64,000 bases of DNA from Tianweitania sp. UT-5YL-CI-8 (GCF_030010215.1 NZ_JASCRR010000002.1:578297-642296), one strand, 5' to 3'. Positions 1 through 10,443 are shown, counted from the stretch's first letter. The notes: a model not told the origin generated them from the sequence alone. Translations and numbers: made by a program.

Positions 1-1053
1 GCCACCATCCCGGCCAACACCGACAAGTCCGTGCCGACCATCTGCTTCTGCTCGCATATGGACACCGCGCCAGACTTTTCCGGCACGGGCGTCAAGCCGC
101 AGATCGTCAGGGATTACCAGGGCGGAGACATCGCCTTGCCGGGCGACGCCAGCCGCGTCATCCGCGCCGCCGAGCACCCCGCACTCGCCGACCAGATCGG
201 CAACGACATCGTCACCACCGATGGCACCACGCTTCTGGGCGCGGACGACAAGGCTGGACTGGCCGAGATCATGACAGCCGCTGATATCCTGATGTCGAAT
301 AAGACCATCCGTCACGGCACGGTCAAAATCCTGTTTACGCCCGACGAAGAGGTCGGTCGCGGCGTCGACAAGGTCGACCTGAATAAGCTGGACGCCGCGT
401 TCGCCTATACGATGGACGGCGAGACCGCCGGCCATATCGAGGACGAGAGCTTTTCGGCCGATGGGGTGGAGATCTCCATCACCGGCGTGGCAATCCATCC
501 CGGTTTTGCCAAGGACCGCATGGAAAACGCGATCAAGATCGCAGCCGCCATTCTCGATCGGCTGCCGAAAGACATCGCGCCGGAGACGACCTCCGGCAAG
601 CAGGGCTTCATCCATCCCGTCTCAGTCACCGGCTCGATGGAGAAGGCGCGGATCGACCTGATCGTGCGCGATTTCGACGAGGAAGGGCTCGTCGCAAAGG
701 AAGCGATGCTTCGCCAAATCGTTTCCGAGGTCATGACCGGCTTTCCGGGATCGACGGCGGGCTTCGAGGTCAAACATCAGTATCGCAACATGAAGGTGGT
801 GCTCGACCGGCACCCCGAGATCATGGACAACGCGCTGGAAGCGGTGCGCCGCGCCGGGATGGAGCCGGTTCGCGGTTCGATCCGAGGCGGCACCGACGGT
901 TCGCGCCTCTCCTTCATGGGGCTGCCCTGCCCCAACATCTTCGCCGGCGGCCACGCCTTCCACTCGCCGCTGGAATGGGTCTCCCGCCAGGACATGGAAA
1001 AGGCCGTTGCGACCATCGTGGAATTGGCCAAGGTGTGGGAAGAGCGGGCTTAG
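1..1053 (+). CDS. pepT: Peptidase T (tripeptide aminopeptidase), 5' end cut by window edge
   Basis: Cytoplasmic zinc aminopeptidase that removes the N-terminal residue of tripeptides. The reading frame is open from base 1 (ATIPANTDKSVPT before the first possible internal start), so the true start lies upstream and the fragment lacks roughly the first 60 residues of a protein normally about 410 long. Visible M20-family metal and catalytic motifs are SHMDT (His and Asp), GADDKAG, PDEEVGRG and the C-terminal FAGGHAFHSPLEW. The gene ends at a TAG directly followed, in the same frame, by an IS110 remnant. Strong family match; only the missing start is uncertain. Confidence 0.93.
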   Translation, partial: ATIPANTDKSVPTICFCSHMDTAPDFSGTGVKPQIVRDYQGGDIALPGDASRVIRAAEHPALADQIGNDIVTTDGTTLLGADDKAGLAEIMTAADILMSNKTIRHGTVKILFTPDEEVGRGVDKVDLNKLDAAFAYTMDGETAGHIEDESFSADGVEISITGVAIHPGFAKDRMENAIKIAAAILDRLPKDIAPETTSGKQGFIHPVSVTGSMEKARIDLIVRDFDEEGLVAKEAMLRQIVSEVMTGFPGSTAGFEVKHQYRNMKVVLDRHPEIMDNALEAVRRAGMEPVRGSIRGGTDGSRLSFMGLPCPNIFAGGHAFHSPLEWVSRQDMEKAVATIVELAKVWEERA

Positions 1054-1245
1054 GGGTGTATCCGCTCCTATGGACAGCTTGGCAAAAGCGACGCCATCGA
1101 CGCCGCTGCGATGGCCGCCTATGGCTGCGAGAGCTGGAAAAGGCTGGCGCTCTGGCAGGCGCCGGTCGAAGACGATGAGCACTTACAGGCGCTTGTCCTG
1201 AAGCGACGCTGCATCCAACTCACCCGCATCGTTCCGCCGGCTTGA
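1054..1245 (+). pseudogene. IS110-family transposase remnant
   Basis: Translating straight on after the pepT stop gives about 63 codons reading RSYGQLGKSDAIDAAAMAAY, then a segment with LALWQAP and LQALVLKRR, ending at TGA 1243-1245. This is the DEDD transposase region of IS110-family elements (the K(T/S)DxIDA and AAYGxE..LxLW blocks). There is no start codon, no C-terminal half and no visible element ends, so this is a decayed fragment. Its last 26 bases overlap the end of the oppositely transcribed membrane-protein gene. It marks the left edge of a compositionally distinct islet. Confidence 0.7.
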
Positions 1246-3127
1246 CGAATACGCCGAGCAAAAGTGGTGGGATATTGTTCTTCCAAAACGCCTCCCATCG
1301 CGACGATGCGGGGCCGTCCCGCGTTATCGACAGGGCCTTTCCCACTGCTCCCGACGCTATCTCCAGGCAAACCGTGTCGACCTCTATGTCAGGCCCGAGC
1401 GACAGTTTAGCGGAAGCTAGAGGCAGATTTTCTGAATCGGTAAGTTCAAGCTTGAAATCCGTCTCCCGGCTTCCTCTTTTTGTCCAAACGGCAATTTCAA
1501 CGGCCGTCAGACCTGACGGTTTGAGAGATGGAAGTGGGCCTCGCATCGATGCGCCATCCGGTTCAACGGTGAAGACATTGGTATGTCGGGTACGATTGAG
1601 CGCCTCGCGAAAACCCGAGGCAACAAAGCTTTTCGGTTTGACCGCAGAAAGATCGACACGCTGGAAGCCTTCGGACAAAAGCTTTGCTTGGATCACCTCA
1701 GGCATTTTTGCCGCGAAAAAAAGATGTTCGTTTTGCCGCGCGTAAAAAAGAGGCCTCGCCAAAACAGGCGAAAGAGCTGCTATCGTGCCGATAAGACCAA
1801 TGTATCCAAACACACGCCATAAACGTCTGCGGTCCAAAGCATAAGCCGACCACACAAGGAAGACAGCGATCACGCCGATCTCCAACGCGCCGATTGAATA
1901 GCGGCCCTGTGTTCCGAGATGGCGATTTATCGCCCAGTTGTCGACGTTCCATTGAATCCAGATCGACCAAAACACGATAGGCACAGACAGAAACACAGCT
2001 GATACTAGTGCTGCCTGGAAGCTGGTACGCCGGTGAATGAAAAACAGCACCACCAACGCCAACAATGCTGCCCCGTAGGCGATTTGAACCAGAAAAAGCT
2101 CGGTTGAGGTATTGGCCGTTACATAGAGGTGACTGTGACCGAATATGCCTGTGGTCGTTCTCCATGAACTTCGGATGACATCGTTGGCAATCGATTGCCA
2201 GCCTCTCTCGGCAGGCCCATCGAAGTGGAATATGTTATCCGTGGCCGGCAATTCATAGATCTGCGTGTAGCTGGGGTTCACCGAGCCATATTGAATGATC
2301 AGGTTCGCGTAATATGCCGTGGTTAATCCAACAGTAATGATGAAAACAGCGAGAAGAGGAACATGGCGCGGCCAAATGAGCCGTACCTCGCGTAACCAAA
2401 ACGAAAGGCGAGGACGCGCACCTGTCGCGAAAAATCGTACAGTTTCGGCAACAAGTGCCCCCGCAACAAAGGGGATTGCGACGATCAGCAGGGTGATTTT
2501 CGTCATGGCCGCGAGTGAGGCTGTCAGCACCAACATCAACATGGCCGGAAGTGACGGCTGAACCATTGATCGCAGGCCATATAGCGCCAGGAACGGCCAG
2601 ACGGCAGCCACGAGCGCGTCATTATTTACGGTGCCGAGAATATACAATCTCGACGGAATAAAGAGGATCAATGCGGCCGAACCGAGCACCGCGAGGTTTG
2701 TCAGCAGTCGCCTTTCCACCAGGAAGGAAAGCAGCATGTAAAGGCCCAACAGGTGGACAGCGTAAAGACCCATCGATATGGCGCGGAGCGGGGGAATGGC
2801 AGACGACCGCAAGACTGCGCGATAGTCATCCACATTCAAATGGACGGCCGTAAAATCCTTGTCGAGATGAAGTATATCCATCACCGAAGCCAGAAGAAAA
2901 TGATAGGCTGGTGGATGTCGTAGGTGGTTATATTCGCCCTGGTCGGTCCTGATAGCCGAGCGGTCGAAAAACGGGGTCAAGCCTTGCTGATAAATTCCAT
3001 AAGCATAAGAAAAATGATGCGGTTCGTCCGGAGCCAGCGATGACGGTGTCATCGCACTGTAGATCGCGGTCAAGAGCCAGGATGTCGTCAGCAGGAACAG
3101 CAAAAGTCGGCGCGTTGTCTCGTTCAT
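1220..3127 (-). CDS. DUF2142-type polytopic membrane protein, probable surface-polysaccharide glycosyltransferase
   Basis: About 635 residues. The ATG at 3127 is preferred; the frame can be extended 10 codons upstream to a TTG. An N-terminal transmembrane segment is followed by a periplasmic loop with APDEPHHFSYAYG, resembling the PPDEPAHF signature of DUF2142 and GT-C-like proteins. About ten further hydrophobic segments follow, then a soluble C-terminal domain of about 150 residues. Such proteins usually belong to O-antigen or exopolysaccharide assembly and use lipid-linked sugars; that role is inferred. The gene is more A+T-rich than its neighbours, is divergent from the methyltransferase gene, and lies between two IS remnants, suggesting transfer. 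Confidence 0.6.
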   Translation of the reverse strand: MNETTRRLLLFLLTTSWLLTAIYSAMTPSSLAPDEPHHFSYAYGIYQQGLTPFFDRSAIRTDQGEYNHLRHPPAYHFLLASVMDILHLDKDFTAVHLNVDDYRAVLRSSAIPPLRAISMGLYAVHLLGLYMLLSFLVERRLLTNLAVLGSAALILFIPSRLYILGTVNNDALVAAVWPFLALYGLRSMVQPSLPAMLMLVLTASLAAMTKITLLIVAIPFVAGALVAETVRFFATGARPRLSFWLREVRLIWPRHVPLLAVFIITVGLTTAYYANLIIQYGSVNPSYTQIYELPATDNIFHFDGPAERGWQSIANDVIRSSWRTTTGIFGHSHLYVTANTSTELFLVQIAYGAALLALVVLFFIHRRTSFQAALVSAVFLSVPIVFWSIWIQWNVDNWAINRHLGTQGRYSIGALEIGVIAVFLVWSAYALDRRRLWRVFGYIGLIGTIAALSPVLARPLFYARQNEHLFFAAKMPEVIQAKLLSEGFQRVDLSAVKPKSFVASGFREALNRTRHTNVFTVEPDGASMRGPLPSLKPSGLTAVEIAVWTKRGSRETDFKLELTDSENLPLASAKLSLGPDIEVDTVCLEIASGAVGKALSITRDGPASSRWEAFWKNNIPPLLLGVFVKPAERCG

Positions 3128-3157
3128 GCTGGTCAATGTGAAGTTCTCTGGGCGCAA

Positions 3158-3537
3158 GTTTCAGATCCAACTTCTGGCCGAAAGGTGATGGAACCGCAAG
3201 TCTGTGTCAGGGACACAATCCTCATGCCAGGTATCCGCGCCTGTCTTTTTGGCGAATTGAGCGGAGTCATATAGTAATGACTGCAATACGGTTTGCCCGA
3301 GCCAGCAGCAGGTCCGGCTTAGATTTAGCGATGTCCAAGCGAGCGCACGTGGACAATGAACCAAAATCACAGAAAGCCGTGATGGAGAGAACATAAGAAT
3401 CTTAGGCGAACAAGGTGTCTGTCATGGTATTGGGATACTTGCCCAGGGAGTGCTTCTTTCTGGACGACAGATAGGAAAACCATCGCTGCAGTAGGTCCTG
3501 TCCCTGCTGCAGGAACTACTGATGGCAGAAGTGGTGC
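3158..3537. other. Divergent intergenic region of the A+T-rich islet
   Basis: About 380-410 bases between the two divergent islet genes. It should contain both promoters. I see no convincing -35/-10 pair, RNA gene or conserved operator. A CTGCAG...CTGCAG pair with GTCCTGTCC between (about 3486-3514) is a small imperfect inverted repeat just upstream of the methyltransferase start. Confidence 0.4.
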
Positions 3538-5016
3538 ATGCAGAGAATCAAAAACCATAGTCCTGATCCAGTTTCAGGCGAGCAAAATACATCGTTTGAC
3601 AGCTTGATGCCCCTTGGGTCTCTGGCTTTCATGCGGCCTTCATATCTCGCCAAGTCGGCGTGGATTGAACATATACCCTTCGCGTTCTGGCTCATTCAGG
3701 CGCTTCGGCCGAATGTTTTCGTCGAGTTGGGCAGCCACAGGGGTGTTTCATACTTTGCTCACTGCCAGGCGATCGAGAGACTGGGCTTGGATTGTAGGGC
3801 TTTTGCTGTCGATACTTGGGAAGGCGATGAGCATGCCGGGACATACGGAGAAGACGTTCTTAAGGCGTTCGGTAATTACAATCGGGACAATTATGAAAAT
3901 ATTTCAATATTGATGCGGTCGCATTTCGATGAAGCCGTCAAATTTTTTAGAAAAGACAGTATAGATCTACTTCATATAGATGGCTTTCACACTTATGATG
4001 CCGTCAAGCAAGTTTTTGATTGTTGGAAGGAAAACCTTTCAAGTCGTTCCGTAGTTTTGTTTCATGATACGAATGTGCGAGAACGAGATTTTGGCGTCTA
4101 CAGGCTCTTCGATGAGCTGGCGACGACATATCCCACCTTCGAATTCTCGCATGGTCATGGGCTTGGAGTGGTCGGAATCGGCGTGGATCAGGACCCACAA
4201 TTGAAAACCCTCTTTGAGGCTGGAAAGAACGATAATGCCAGGCGGGATCTCAATATTCAGTTCTCTACATTAGGCAACGCTTGCCTGAATGCTTACAAAA
4301 ATGAAAGTCTTAGCACGCGTTTGAAGCTCTTTTCAGCGATGGAGAATGAGGTCGTCAACCTCAGGCAAGAGGTGATAAGTGCCGGACTGGAAAAAGAGCG
4401 GCTCTCGGAAGAACTGCGGTTAAATGCGGCTTTGATCGCAACACACCGCAGAGAGAGTGACAACACTAGGTCGCTCGTGTCCAAAATCTCTGAAAGGAAT
4501 AGGGCTCTTCAAACCGAGTTGTCTAAGGTCGCCGCAGAGCGCCAAGTTTTACTGGATAAACAGAGGCAATTGGCTTCGGAGCTTCTCACAAAGTCGGCCG
4601 CTCTTAAGCGGAATGACGATGAGCGGACATCGTTGCGGCTTCGAGTTACCGAACTCGTCAAGCAACAAGCGAATTTTCAGATCGAGCGAGACCAACTCCT
4701 TGCAAGTGTTGCCAGTTACGAAGCGCTCGCTGGACGCTATCAGGTCGATGCTGAAAACTACGCTTTGGAGAGCGGCCGGGCTAAAAGACTGCAGTTGGAA
4801 CTGGAAGCGGCCATATCTGAGAGAGACGATGAGAAAGGTCTTCGTGCCCTTCTTCAGCATGAAAAGAATGAGACGGAGCTTCGTCTCCAAGCACGTTTTA
4901 CTGAGCTTGCAGCCCTCACCACTCTGCTGAAGGAAAAGGATGCTGAAGTGTTGGCAGCGCGCCAGGTTATTCAAGACCTGAAAGACAAATGGCAAAAAGA
5001 GGTGGAAAAACTTTAA
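3538..5016 (+). CDS. SAM-dependent methyltransferase domain with long C-terminal coiled coil
   Basis: 492 residues. Residues about 55-215 form a class I methyltransferase of the Methyltransf_24/CmcI-like type: the SAM-binding strand-loop FVELGSHRGVSY, an acidic strand end FAVDTWEGD, LLHIDGFHTYDAV and VLFHDTNVRERDFGV. From about residue 260 to the end the sequence is nearly continuous heptad-rich coiled coil (many E, K, R, L; few prolines). In rhizobial polysaccharide clusters such proteins often continue into glycosyltransferase domains, so this copy may have lost its C-terminus: the stop lies about 100 bases before an IS630 remnant. The ribosome-binding site is weak and base composition is islet-like. 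The substrate is unknown. Confidence 0.6.
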   Translation: MQRIKNHSPDPVSGEQNTSFDSLMPLGSLAFMRPSYLAKSAWIEHIPFAFWLIQALRPNVFVELGSHRGVSYFAHCQAIERLGLDCRAFAVDTWEGDEHAGTYGEDVLKAFGNYNRDNYENISILMRSHFDEAVKFFRKDSIDLLHIDGFHTYDAVKQVFDCWKENLSSRSVVLFHDTNVRERDFGVYRLFDELATTYPTFEFSHGHGLGVVGIGVDQDPQLKTLFEAGKNDNARRDLNIQFSTLGNACLNAYKNESLSTRLKLFSAMENEVVNLRQEVISAGLEKERLSEELRLNAALIATHRRESDNTRSLVSKISERNRALQTELSKVAAERQVLLDKQRQLASELLTKSAALKRNDDERTSLRLRVTELVKQQANFQIERDQLLASVASYEALAGRYQVDAENYALESGRAKRLQLELEAAISERDDEKGLRALLQHEKNETELRLQARFTELAALTTLLKEKDAEVLAARQVIQDLKDKWQKEVEKL

Positions 5017-5122
5017 AAGATTTTTGAACAAAGCGAGATTTAATACCATTGCCGTCTACCGCGGCGCGGCAGAAAGTAAGCTTTGGGTCCGCCCAGAACC
5101 CTGTTGAAACTTGCGAAAGGGG

Positions 5123-5320
5123 TTAGGGCGTCCACACATGACCATGCCGCACGCCGGCCTGGCAGCGCTCGCCGCACGGCGCTCGCCTCCGCAGGCGGGC
5201 CATCTTGGTCGACAAGCCGGCCTCATCGATGAAGACCAGCTTCGCCGGATCGAGATCGAGCTGGGCATAAGGGGGAGATTGCGCGCACACCACATCATCC
5301 CGCCATGAATATCCGCCTCG
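5123..5320 (-). pseudogene. IS630-family transposase remnant
   Basis: On the minus strand an open stretch reads AQLDLDPAKLVFIDEAGLST, followed by KMARLRRRAPCGERC and GHVWTP, ending in TAA at 5123-5125. This is the first catalytic-Asp block (FIDE) of the DDE domain of IS630-family transposases plus the usual KMARLRGRAPxGER segment. The N-terminal DNA-binding part, the later catalytic block and the terminal repeats are missing. Upstream it runs into the end of the malic enzyme gene. It marks the right edge of the 1-5.3 kb islet. Confidence 0.75.
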
Positions 5321-7609
5321 TCACGCCCCTGCCGTATAGGCCGCGATTGCCGCCATGTTGACGATGTCGGAATCCTTGGCGTTGAGCGGGACGATCTGAA
5401 CCGGCTTGTTGAGCCCGACCAAGAGCGGGCCGATGACGGTGGAGCCGCCGAGTTCCTGCAGCATCTTGGTCGAGATCGAGGCCGAGTGGAATGCCGGCAT
5501 GACCAGCACATTGGCAGGCCCCGACAGGCGGCAGAACGGATATTGCTGCATCACCTTGGGATTCAGCGCCACGTCGGCGGCCATTTCGCCATCGTATTCG
5601 AAATCGACGCGGCGCTTGTCGAGCAGGCGCACGGCCTCCTGCACGCGCTCGGAGCGTTCGCCCTGCGGATGGCCGAAGGTCGAGTAGGCGAGCATGGCGA
5701 CGCGCGGTTCGTAGCCCATGCGGCGGGCGAAGCCGGCGGCTTCCTCGGCGATGTCGGCGATCTGCTCGGCATTCGGCATGTCGTGCACGGCAGTATCGGC
5801 GACGATGACGGTGCGGCCGCGTGCAAGCACGATGGAAGCGCCGATGACGCGGTGGCCGGGTTTTGCGTCGATGACGCGGCGCACATCGTCCAGCGCTGTG
5901 GAATAGTTGCGGGTGACGCCGGTAACCATGGCGTCGGCATCGCCCAGCGCCACCATGCAGGCGGCGAAGTGGTTGCGGTCGTTGTTGATCAGACGCTGGG
6001 CATCGCGGAACAGGTAGCCCTTGCGCTGCAGCCGTTCGTAAAGATAGTCGGCATAGATCGCGTTCTTGCGCGACAGGCGCGCATTGATGATCTCGATGCC
6101 GGGCTTGTCGAGATCGACACCCGCATTGCGCGCGTTTTCCTTGATGACCTCGTCGCGGCCCACCAGAATGGCAGTGCCGAGCTTCTGGTTGACGTAGGAG
6201 ACGGCCGCCCGCATCACCTGCTCTTCCTCGCCCTCGGTGAAGACGACGCGCTTGGGCTGACGGCGCACCCGGTCGTAGATGCGCTGCAAGGTGGATGCGA
6301 TCGGGTCGCGGCGCGCCGACAGTTCCTGGGCGTATTTGTCAAGGTCGAGGATCGGCCGGCCGGCAACGCCCGATTCCATCGCCGCGCGCGCCACCGCGAC
6401 CGGAATGGCCGAAATCAGGCGCGGGTCGAACGGAACGGGAATGATGTATTGCGGGCCGAATTTGGGCCGGTTGCCCTGGTAGGCGGCGGCAACGTCGTCC
6501 GGCACGTCCTGGCGGGCGAGATCGGCCAGCGCCTGGGCGGCGGCGACCTTCATGGCGTCGTTGATGGTGGTCGCCCGCACATCGAGCGCGCCGCGGAAGA
6601 TGTAGGGAAAGCCGAGCACATTGTTGACCTGGTTCGGATAGTCCGAACGGCCGGTGGCCATGATGGCGTCGGTGCGGATTTCGGCGACCTCCTCGGGGGT
6701 GATCTCCGGATCGGGATTGGCCATGGCGAAGATGATCGGATTTTTCGCCATGGACTGGATCATGGCGTTGGTGAACGCTCCGCGCGCCGAAAGGCCGAAC
6801 ACCACGTCGGCGCCGTCCATGGCATCCGCCAGCGTGCGCTTGTCGGTTTTGGCCGCATGCGCCGACTTCCACTGGTTCATGCCTTCGGTACGGCCCTGAT
6901 AGACCACGCCCTTGGTGTCGCAGAGGATGACGTTTTCGGGCGAAAAACCCATCGATTTGATCAGTTCGATACAGGCGATCCCGGCTGAGCCCGCGCCGTT
7001 GCAGACCAGCTTTGTGGACTTCATGTCGCGGCCGGTGATGTGCAGCGCGTTGAGCAGCCCGGCTGCGGCGATGATGGCGGTGCCGTGCTGGTCGTCATGG
7101 AAGACGGGGATGTCCATCAGCTCGCGCAGGCGCTGCTCGATGATGAAGCATTCCGGAGCCTTGATGTCTTCGAGGTTGATGCCGCCGAAGGAGGGCCCGA
7201 GAAAACGCACGCAGTTGATGAATTCTTCGGCGTCCTGGGTGTCGACTTCCAGATCGATGGAATCGACATCGGCGAAGCGCTTGAACAGCACTGCCTTGCC
7301 CTCCATGACCGGCTTGGAGGCCAGGGCGCCGAGATTGCCAAGGCCGAGAATGGCGGTGCCGTTGGAAATGACCGCGACCATGTTGCCGCGCGTGGTGTAG
7401 TCGAAGGCGCGCGAAGGGTCCTCTGCAATCGCCAGCACCGGCACGGCGACACCAGGCGAATAGGCGAGCGACAGGTCGCGCTGCGTCGCCATCGGTTTGG
7501 TGGGGTTGATCTCGAGCTTGCCGGGCCGCCCCATCGAGTGGAACTCGAGCGCCTCCTGCGCGCTGACGGACGGGCTGCCGGAGGTCGGAGTCTTGCTGCT
7601 TGCGGCCAT
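5321..7609 (-). CDS. maeB: NAD(P)-dependent malic enzyme with C-terminal phosphotransacetylase-like domain
   Basis: 762 residues, the usual size of the chimeric rhizobial malic enzymes. It oxidatively decarboxylates malate to pyruvate in the cytoplasm. Residues about 20-430 carry the malic domain (SLAYSPGVAVP, HDDQHGTAI, then a Rossmann segment with NGAGSAGIACIELI). Residues about 440-762 resemble phosphate acetyltransferase, a regulatory domain in this family that is usually not catalytic. Rhizobia often have two paralogues, NAD-dependent Dme and NADP-dependent Tme; the sequence alone does not let me choose. It is divergent from mutS with about 120 bases between, a common rhizobial neighbourhood. 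Confidence 0.9.
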   Translation of the reverse strand: MAASSKTPTSGSPSVSAQEALEFHSMGRPGKLEINPTKPMATQRDLSLAYSPGVAVPVLAIAEDPSRAFDYTTRGNMVAVISNGTAILGLGNLGALASKPVMEGKAVLFKRFADVDSIDLEVDTQDAEEFINCVRFLGPSFGGINLEDIKAPECFIIEQRLRELMDIPVFHDDQHGTAIIAAAGLLNALHITGRDMKSTKLVCNGAGSAGIACIELIKSMGFSPENVILCDTKGVVYQGRTEGMNQWKSAHAAKTDKRTLADAMDGADVVFGLSARGAFTNAMIQSMAKNPIIFAMANPDPEITPEEVAEIRTDAIMATGRSDYPNQVNNVLGFPYIFRGALDVRATTINDAMKVAAAQALADLARQDVPDDVAAAYQGNRPKFGPQYIIPVPFDPRLISAIPVAVARAAMESGVAGRPILDLDKYAQELSARRDPIASTLQRIYDRVRRQPKRVVFTEGEEEQVMRAAVSYVNQKLGTAILVGRDEVIKENARNAGVDLDKPGIEIINARLSRKNAIYADYLYERLQRKGYLFRDAQRLINNDRNHFAACMVALGDADAMVTGVTRNYSTALDDVRRVIDAKPGHRVIGASIVLARGRTVIVADTAVHDMPNAEQIADIAEEAAGFARRMGYEPRVAMLAYSTFGHPQGERSERVQEAVRLLDKRRVDFEYDGEMAADVALNPKVMQQYPFCRLSGPANVLVMPAFHSASISTKMLQELGGSTVIGPLLVGLNKPVQIVPLNAKDSDIVNMAAIAAYTAGA

Positions 7610-7728
7610 GGTGACGAGCGTTCCTTACCCTAATAGACTTCTTTTTGTGGAGCGTTCCGGATTAAGGCTACACATCGCCGCTGTAAACCGCCAAGCAAGG
7701 GCGGACATCTCTTTTTGCGGACAAGCTC

Positions 7729-10443
7729 TTGGACGATACCAACCAATCCGCCATGGCGGCGCTGGAAGCGGCGAAAGCCGGCGCCACGCCGATGATGGAA
7801 CAGTATATCGAGATCAAGGCGGCGAATCCGGATTCGCTGCTGTTCTATCGCATGGGCGATTTCTACGAGCTGTTCTTCGACGATGCGGAGAAGGCGAGCC
7901 GGGCGCTCGGCATCGTGCTGACCAAGCGCGGCAAGCACCAGGGCGACGACATCCCGATGTGCGGCGTACCGGTGCATGCCGCCGACGACTATCTGCAGAA
8001 GCTGATCGGGCTCGGCTTCCGCGTCGCGGTGTGCGAGCAGGTCGAAGACCCCGCCGAGGCCCGCAAGCGCGGCGGCAAGTCGGTGGTCAAGCGCGACGTG
8101 GTGCGGCTGGTCACACCCGGCACGATCACCGAGGACAAGCTTCTAGCGCCTTCGGAATCGAGCTTTCTCATGGCGCTGGGCCGGGTCAAGGGCAGTGCCG
8201 ACCAGGCGCTCGCCATGGCCTGGATCGAGATATCGACCGGCGTCTTCCGTGTCGCGGAAACCACCGCCGACCGGCTGGCGGCCGACATCTTCCGCATCGA
8301 CCCGCGCGAGGTCGTGCTGCCCGACACGATGTTTTATGACGATGAGTTGAAGCCGGCCTTCGACCTGATCGGGCGCATCGCCAATCCGCAGCCGGCTGCT
8401 CTGTTCGATTCGGCTTCCGCACCCGGCCGAATCGCGCGTTTCTACGGCGTGGCGACACCAGACAGCTTCGGCGCGTTTTCCCGCGCCGAGCTTGCAGCGA
8501 TTTCGGGCGCCATTGCCTATGTCGAGAAGACGCAGAAGGCGGAGCGGCCGCCGCTGGCCCATCCCGAGCGCGAGCAGAGCGGCTCGACGCTGTTCATCGA
8601 TCCGGCGACGCGCACCAATCTCGAACTCCTGCGCACTTTATCCGGCAGTCGCGAGGGCTCGTTGTTCAGGGCGGTCGACCGCACGGTGACGGGTGGCGGC
8701 GCGCGGCTTCTGGCCGATCGGATGATGTCGCCGTTGACCGATCCCGAGGCCATTGCGCGCCGGCTGGATTCGGTGTCGTGGTTCCAGCGCGAAACGCGGA
8801 CGGCGGACGCGCTGCGGCAGTGCCTCAAGGGCGTTGCCGACATGCCGCGCGCCCTTTCGCGGCTGGCGCTCAATCGCGGCGGTCCGCGCGACCTCGGCGC
8901 GTTGCGCGCCGGCTTCGATGCCGCCCGCGCGGTAGCCGAGTTGTTCGAGGCAGCCGAACTACCCAAGGAACTGGGCGCCGCCCTTGCCGCCATCAAGGCG
9001 CTGCCGGCAGTCTTCGCCGATCATTTGTACAATGCCCTGGCCGACGAACTGCCGCTGCTCAAGCGCGACGGCGGCTTTCTGCGCGAAGGCTATGATGCTG
9101 AGCTCGACGAAATGCGGGCGCTGCGCGACCAGTCGCGGCGGGTCATCGCGGCGATGGAGCGCGATCTGATCGAGGAGACGGGCATCCGCTCGCTGAAGAT
9201 CCGGCACAACAACGTGCTGGGCTACTACATCGAGGTGACCGCCAATCATCAGACAATCATGAACAGCAGCGATGAGGCGAAGTCGCGCTTCATCCACCGC
9301 CAGACCATGGCGAGCGCAATGCGTTTCACCACCACCGAGCTTGCCGGGATCGAGACCAAGATCGCCAATGCCGCCGACCGGGCGCTGGCCATCGAGCTGA
9401 AAGCCTTCGAGGCACTGACTTTGGAAGCGGTCGAGCATGTCGAGACCATCCGCGCCGGCGCAGACGCGCTGGCCGTGCTCGACGTGTCGTCCGCACTCGC
9501 GGTGCTCGCGATCAACGAGGCGTGGAGCAGGCCGCAGGTGGATGCCGGGCTCGCCTTCGAGATCGAAGGCGGTCGGCATCCGGTGGTCGAGCAGGCGCTG
9601 CGGCGCGAGGCCGGCGCGCCCTTCGTCGCCAACGATTGCGACCTGTCGCCCGGCGAGGGCTCCAAGACCGGTGCGATCTGGCTGCTGACCGGCCCCAACA
9701 TGGGCGGCAAGTCGACCTTCCTGCGCCAGAACGCGCTGATTGCCATCCTGGCGCAGATGGGCTCCTTCGTGCCGGCAAAACGCGCCCGTATCGGCGTCGT
9801 CGACCGGCTGTTCTCCCGCGTCGGCGCCTCGGACGACTTGGCGCGCGGGCGCTCGACCTTCATGGTCGAGATGGTCGAGACGGCGGCGATCCTCAACCAG
9901 GCGACCGAGCGCTCGCTGGTCATCCTCGACGAGATCGGGCGCGGCACCGCGACCTTCGACGGCCTGTCCATCGCCTGGGCGGCGGTCGAATATCTGCACG
10001 AGAAGAACCGCTGCCGCGCCGTCTTCGCCACGCATTTCCACGAGCTCACTGCATTGGCCGGCAAGCTCGAGCGGCTGCACAACGTCACGATGCGGGTGAA
10101 GGAATGGGAGGGCGACGTGGTCTTCCTGCACGAAGTGGGCAAGGGTGCCGCCGACCGGTCCTATGGCGTGCAGGTGGCGCGCCTGGCCGGCCTGCCGGAC
10201 GCGGTGGTGCAGCGCGCTAAGGCCGTTTTGCACCAGCTCGAAGAGGGCGAAACCTCCGGTAAGGCCAACCGCCTGGTCGACGACCTGCCGCTGTTTTCCG
10301 CAGCGGTCAGGCGCGAGGAACCCAAGCCTGCGGCCAACGACGCTTTGGCAAAATCGCTGTCGGCTCTTGTCCCCGACGAGATGACGCCGCGCGAAGCGCT
10401 GGAGGCACTGTATCGGCTGAAGGAACTGGCGGCAAAACGTTAA
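7729..10443 (+). CDS. mutS: DNA mismatch repair protein MutS
   Basis: 904 residues if translation begins at the TTG at 7729; an ATG at 7753 is the alternative start, and the conserved part begins after both. The mismatch-binding motif MGDFYELFF is near residue 45. The core and clamp domains follow. The C-terminal ATPase has Walker [10 protein letters not shown] (about residue 655), Walker [16 protein letters not shown] (about 730) and the ATHFHELT signature. It recognises mispaired bases and recruits MutL. It converges on the toxin-antitoxin pair: its stop codon overlaps the end of the disrupted toxin frame. Confidence 0.96.
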   Translation: MDDTNQSAMAALEAAKAGATPMMEQYIEIKAANPDSLLFYRMGDFYELFFDDAEKASRALGIVLTKRGKHQGDDIPMCGVPVHAADDYLQKLIGLGFRVAVCEQVEDPAEARKRGGKSVVKRDVVRLVTPGTITEDKLLAPSESSFLMALGRVKGSADQALAMAWIEISTGVFRVAETTADRLAADIFRIDPREVVLPDTMFYDDELKPAFDLIGRIANPQPAALFDSASAPGRIARFYGVATPDSFGAFSRAELAAISGAIAYVEKTQKAERPPLAHPEREQSGSTLFIDPATRTNLELLRTLSGSREGSLFRAVDRTVTGGGARLLADRMMSPLTDPEAIARRLDSVSWFQRETRTADALRQCLKGVADMPRALSRLALNRGGPRDLGALRAGFDAARAVAELFEAAELPKELGAALAAIKALPAVFADHLYNALADELPLLKRDGGFLREGYDAELDEMRALRDQSRRVIAAMERDLIEETGIRSLKIRHNNVLGYYIEVTANHQTIMNSSDEAKSRFIHRQTMASAMRFTTTELAGIETKIANAADRALAIELKAFEALTLEAVEHVETIRAGADALAVLDVSSALAVLAINEAWSRPQVDAGLAFEIEGGRHPVVEQALRREAGAPFVANDCDLSPGEGSKTGAIWLLTGPNMGGKSTFLRQNALIAILAQMGSFVPAKRARIGVVDRLFSRVGASDDLARGRSTFMVEMVETAAILNQATERSLVILDEIGRGTATFDGLSIAWAAVEYLHEKNRCRAVFATHFHELTALAGKLERLHNVTMRVKEWEGDVVFLHEVGKGAADRSYGVQVARLAGLPDAVVQRAKAVLHQLEEGETSGKANRLVDDLPLFSAAVRREEPKPAANDALAKSLSALVPDEMTPREALEALYRLKELAAKR

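Noticed and set aside
5486..6988. Plus-strand open frame of 500 codons opposite maeB
   Set aside because: Antisense shadow of the malic enzyme; no motifs.
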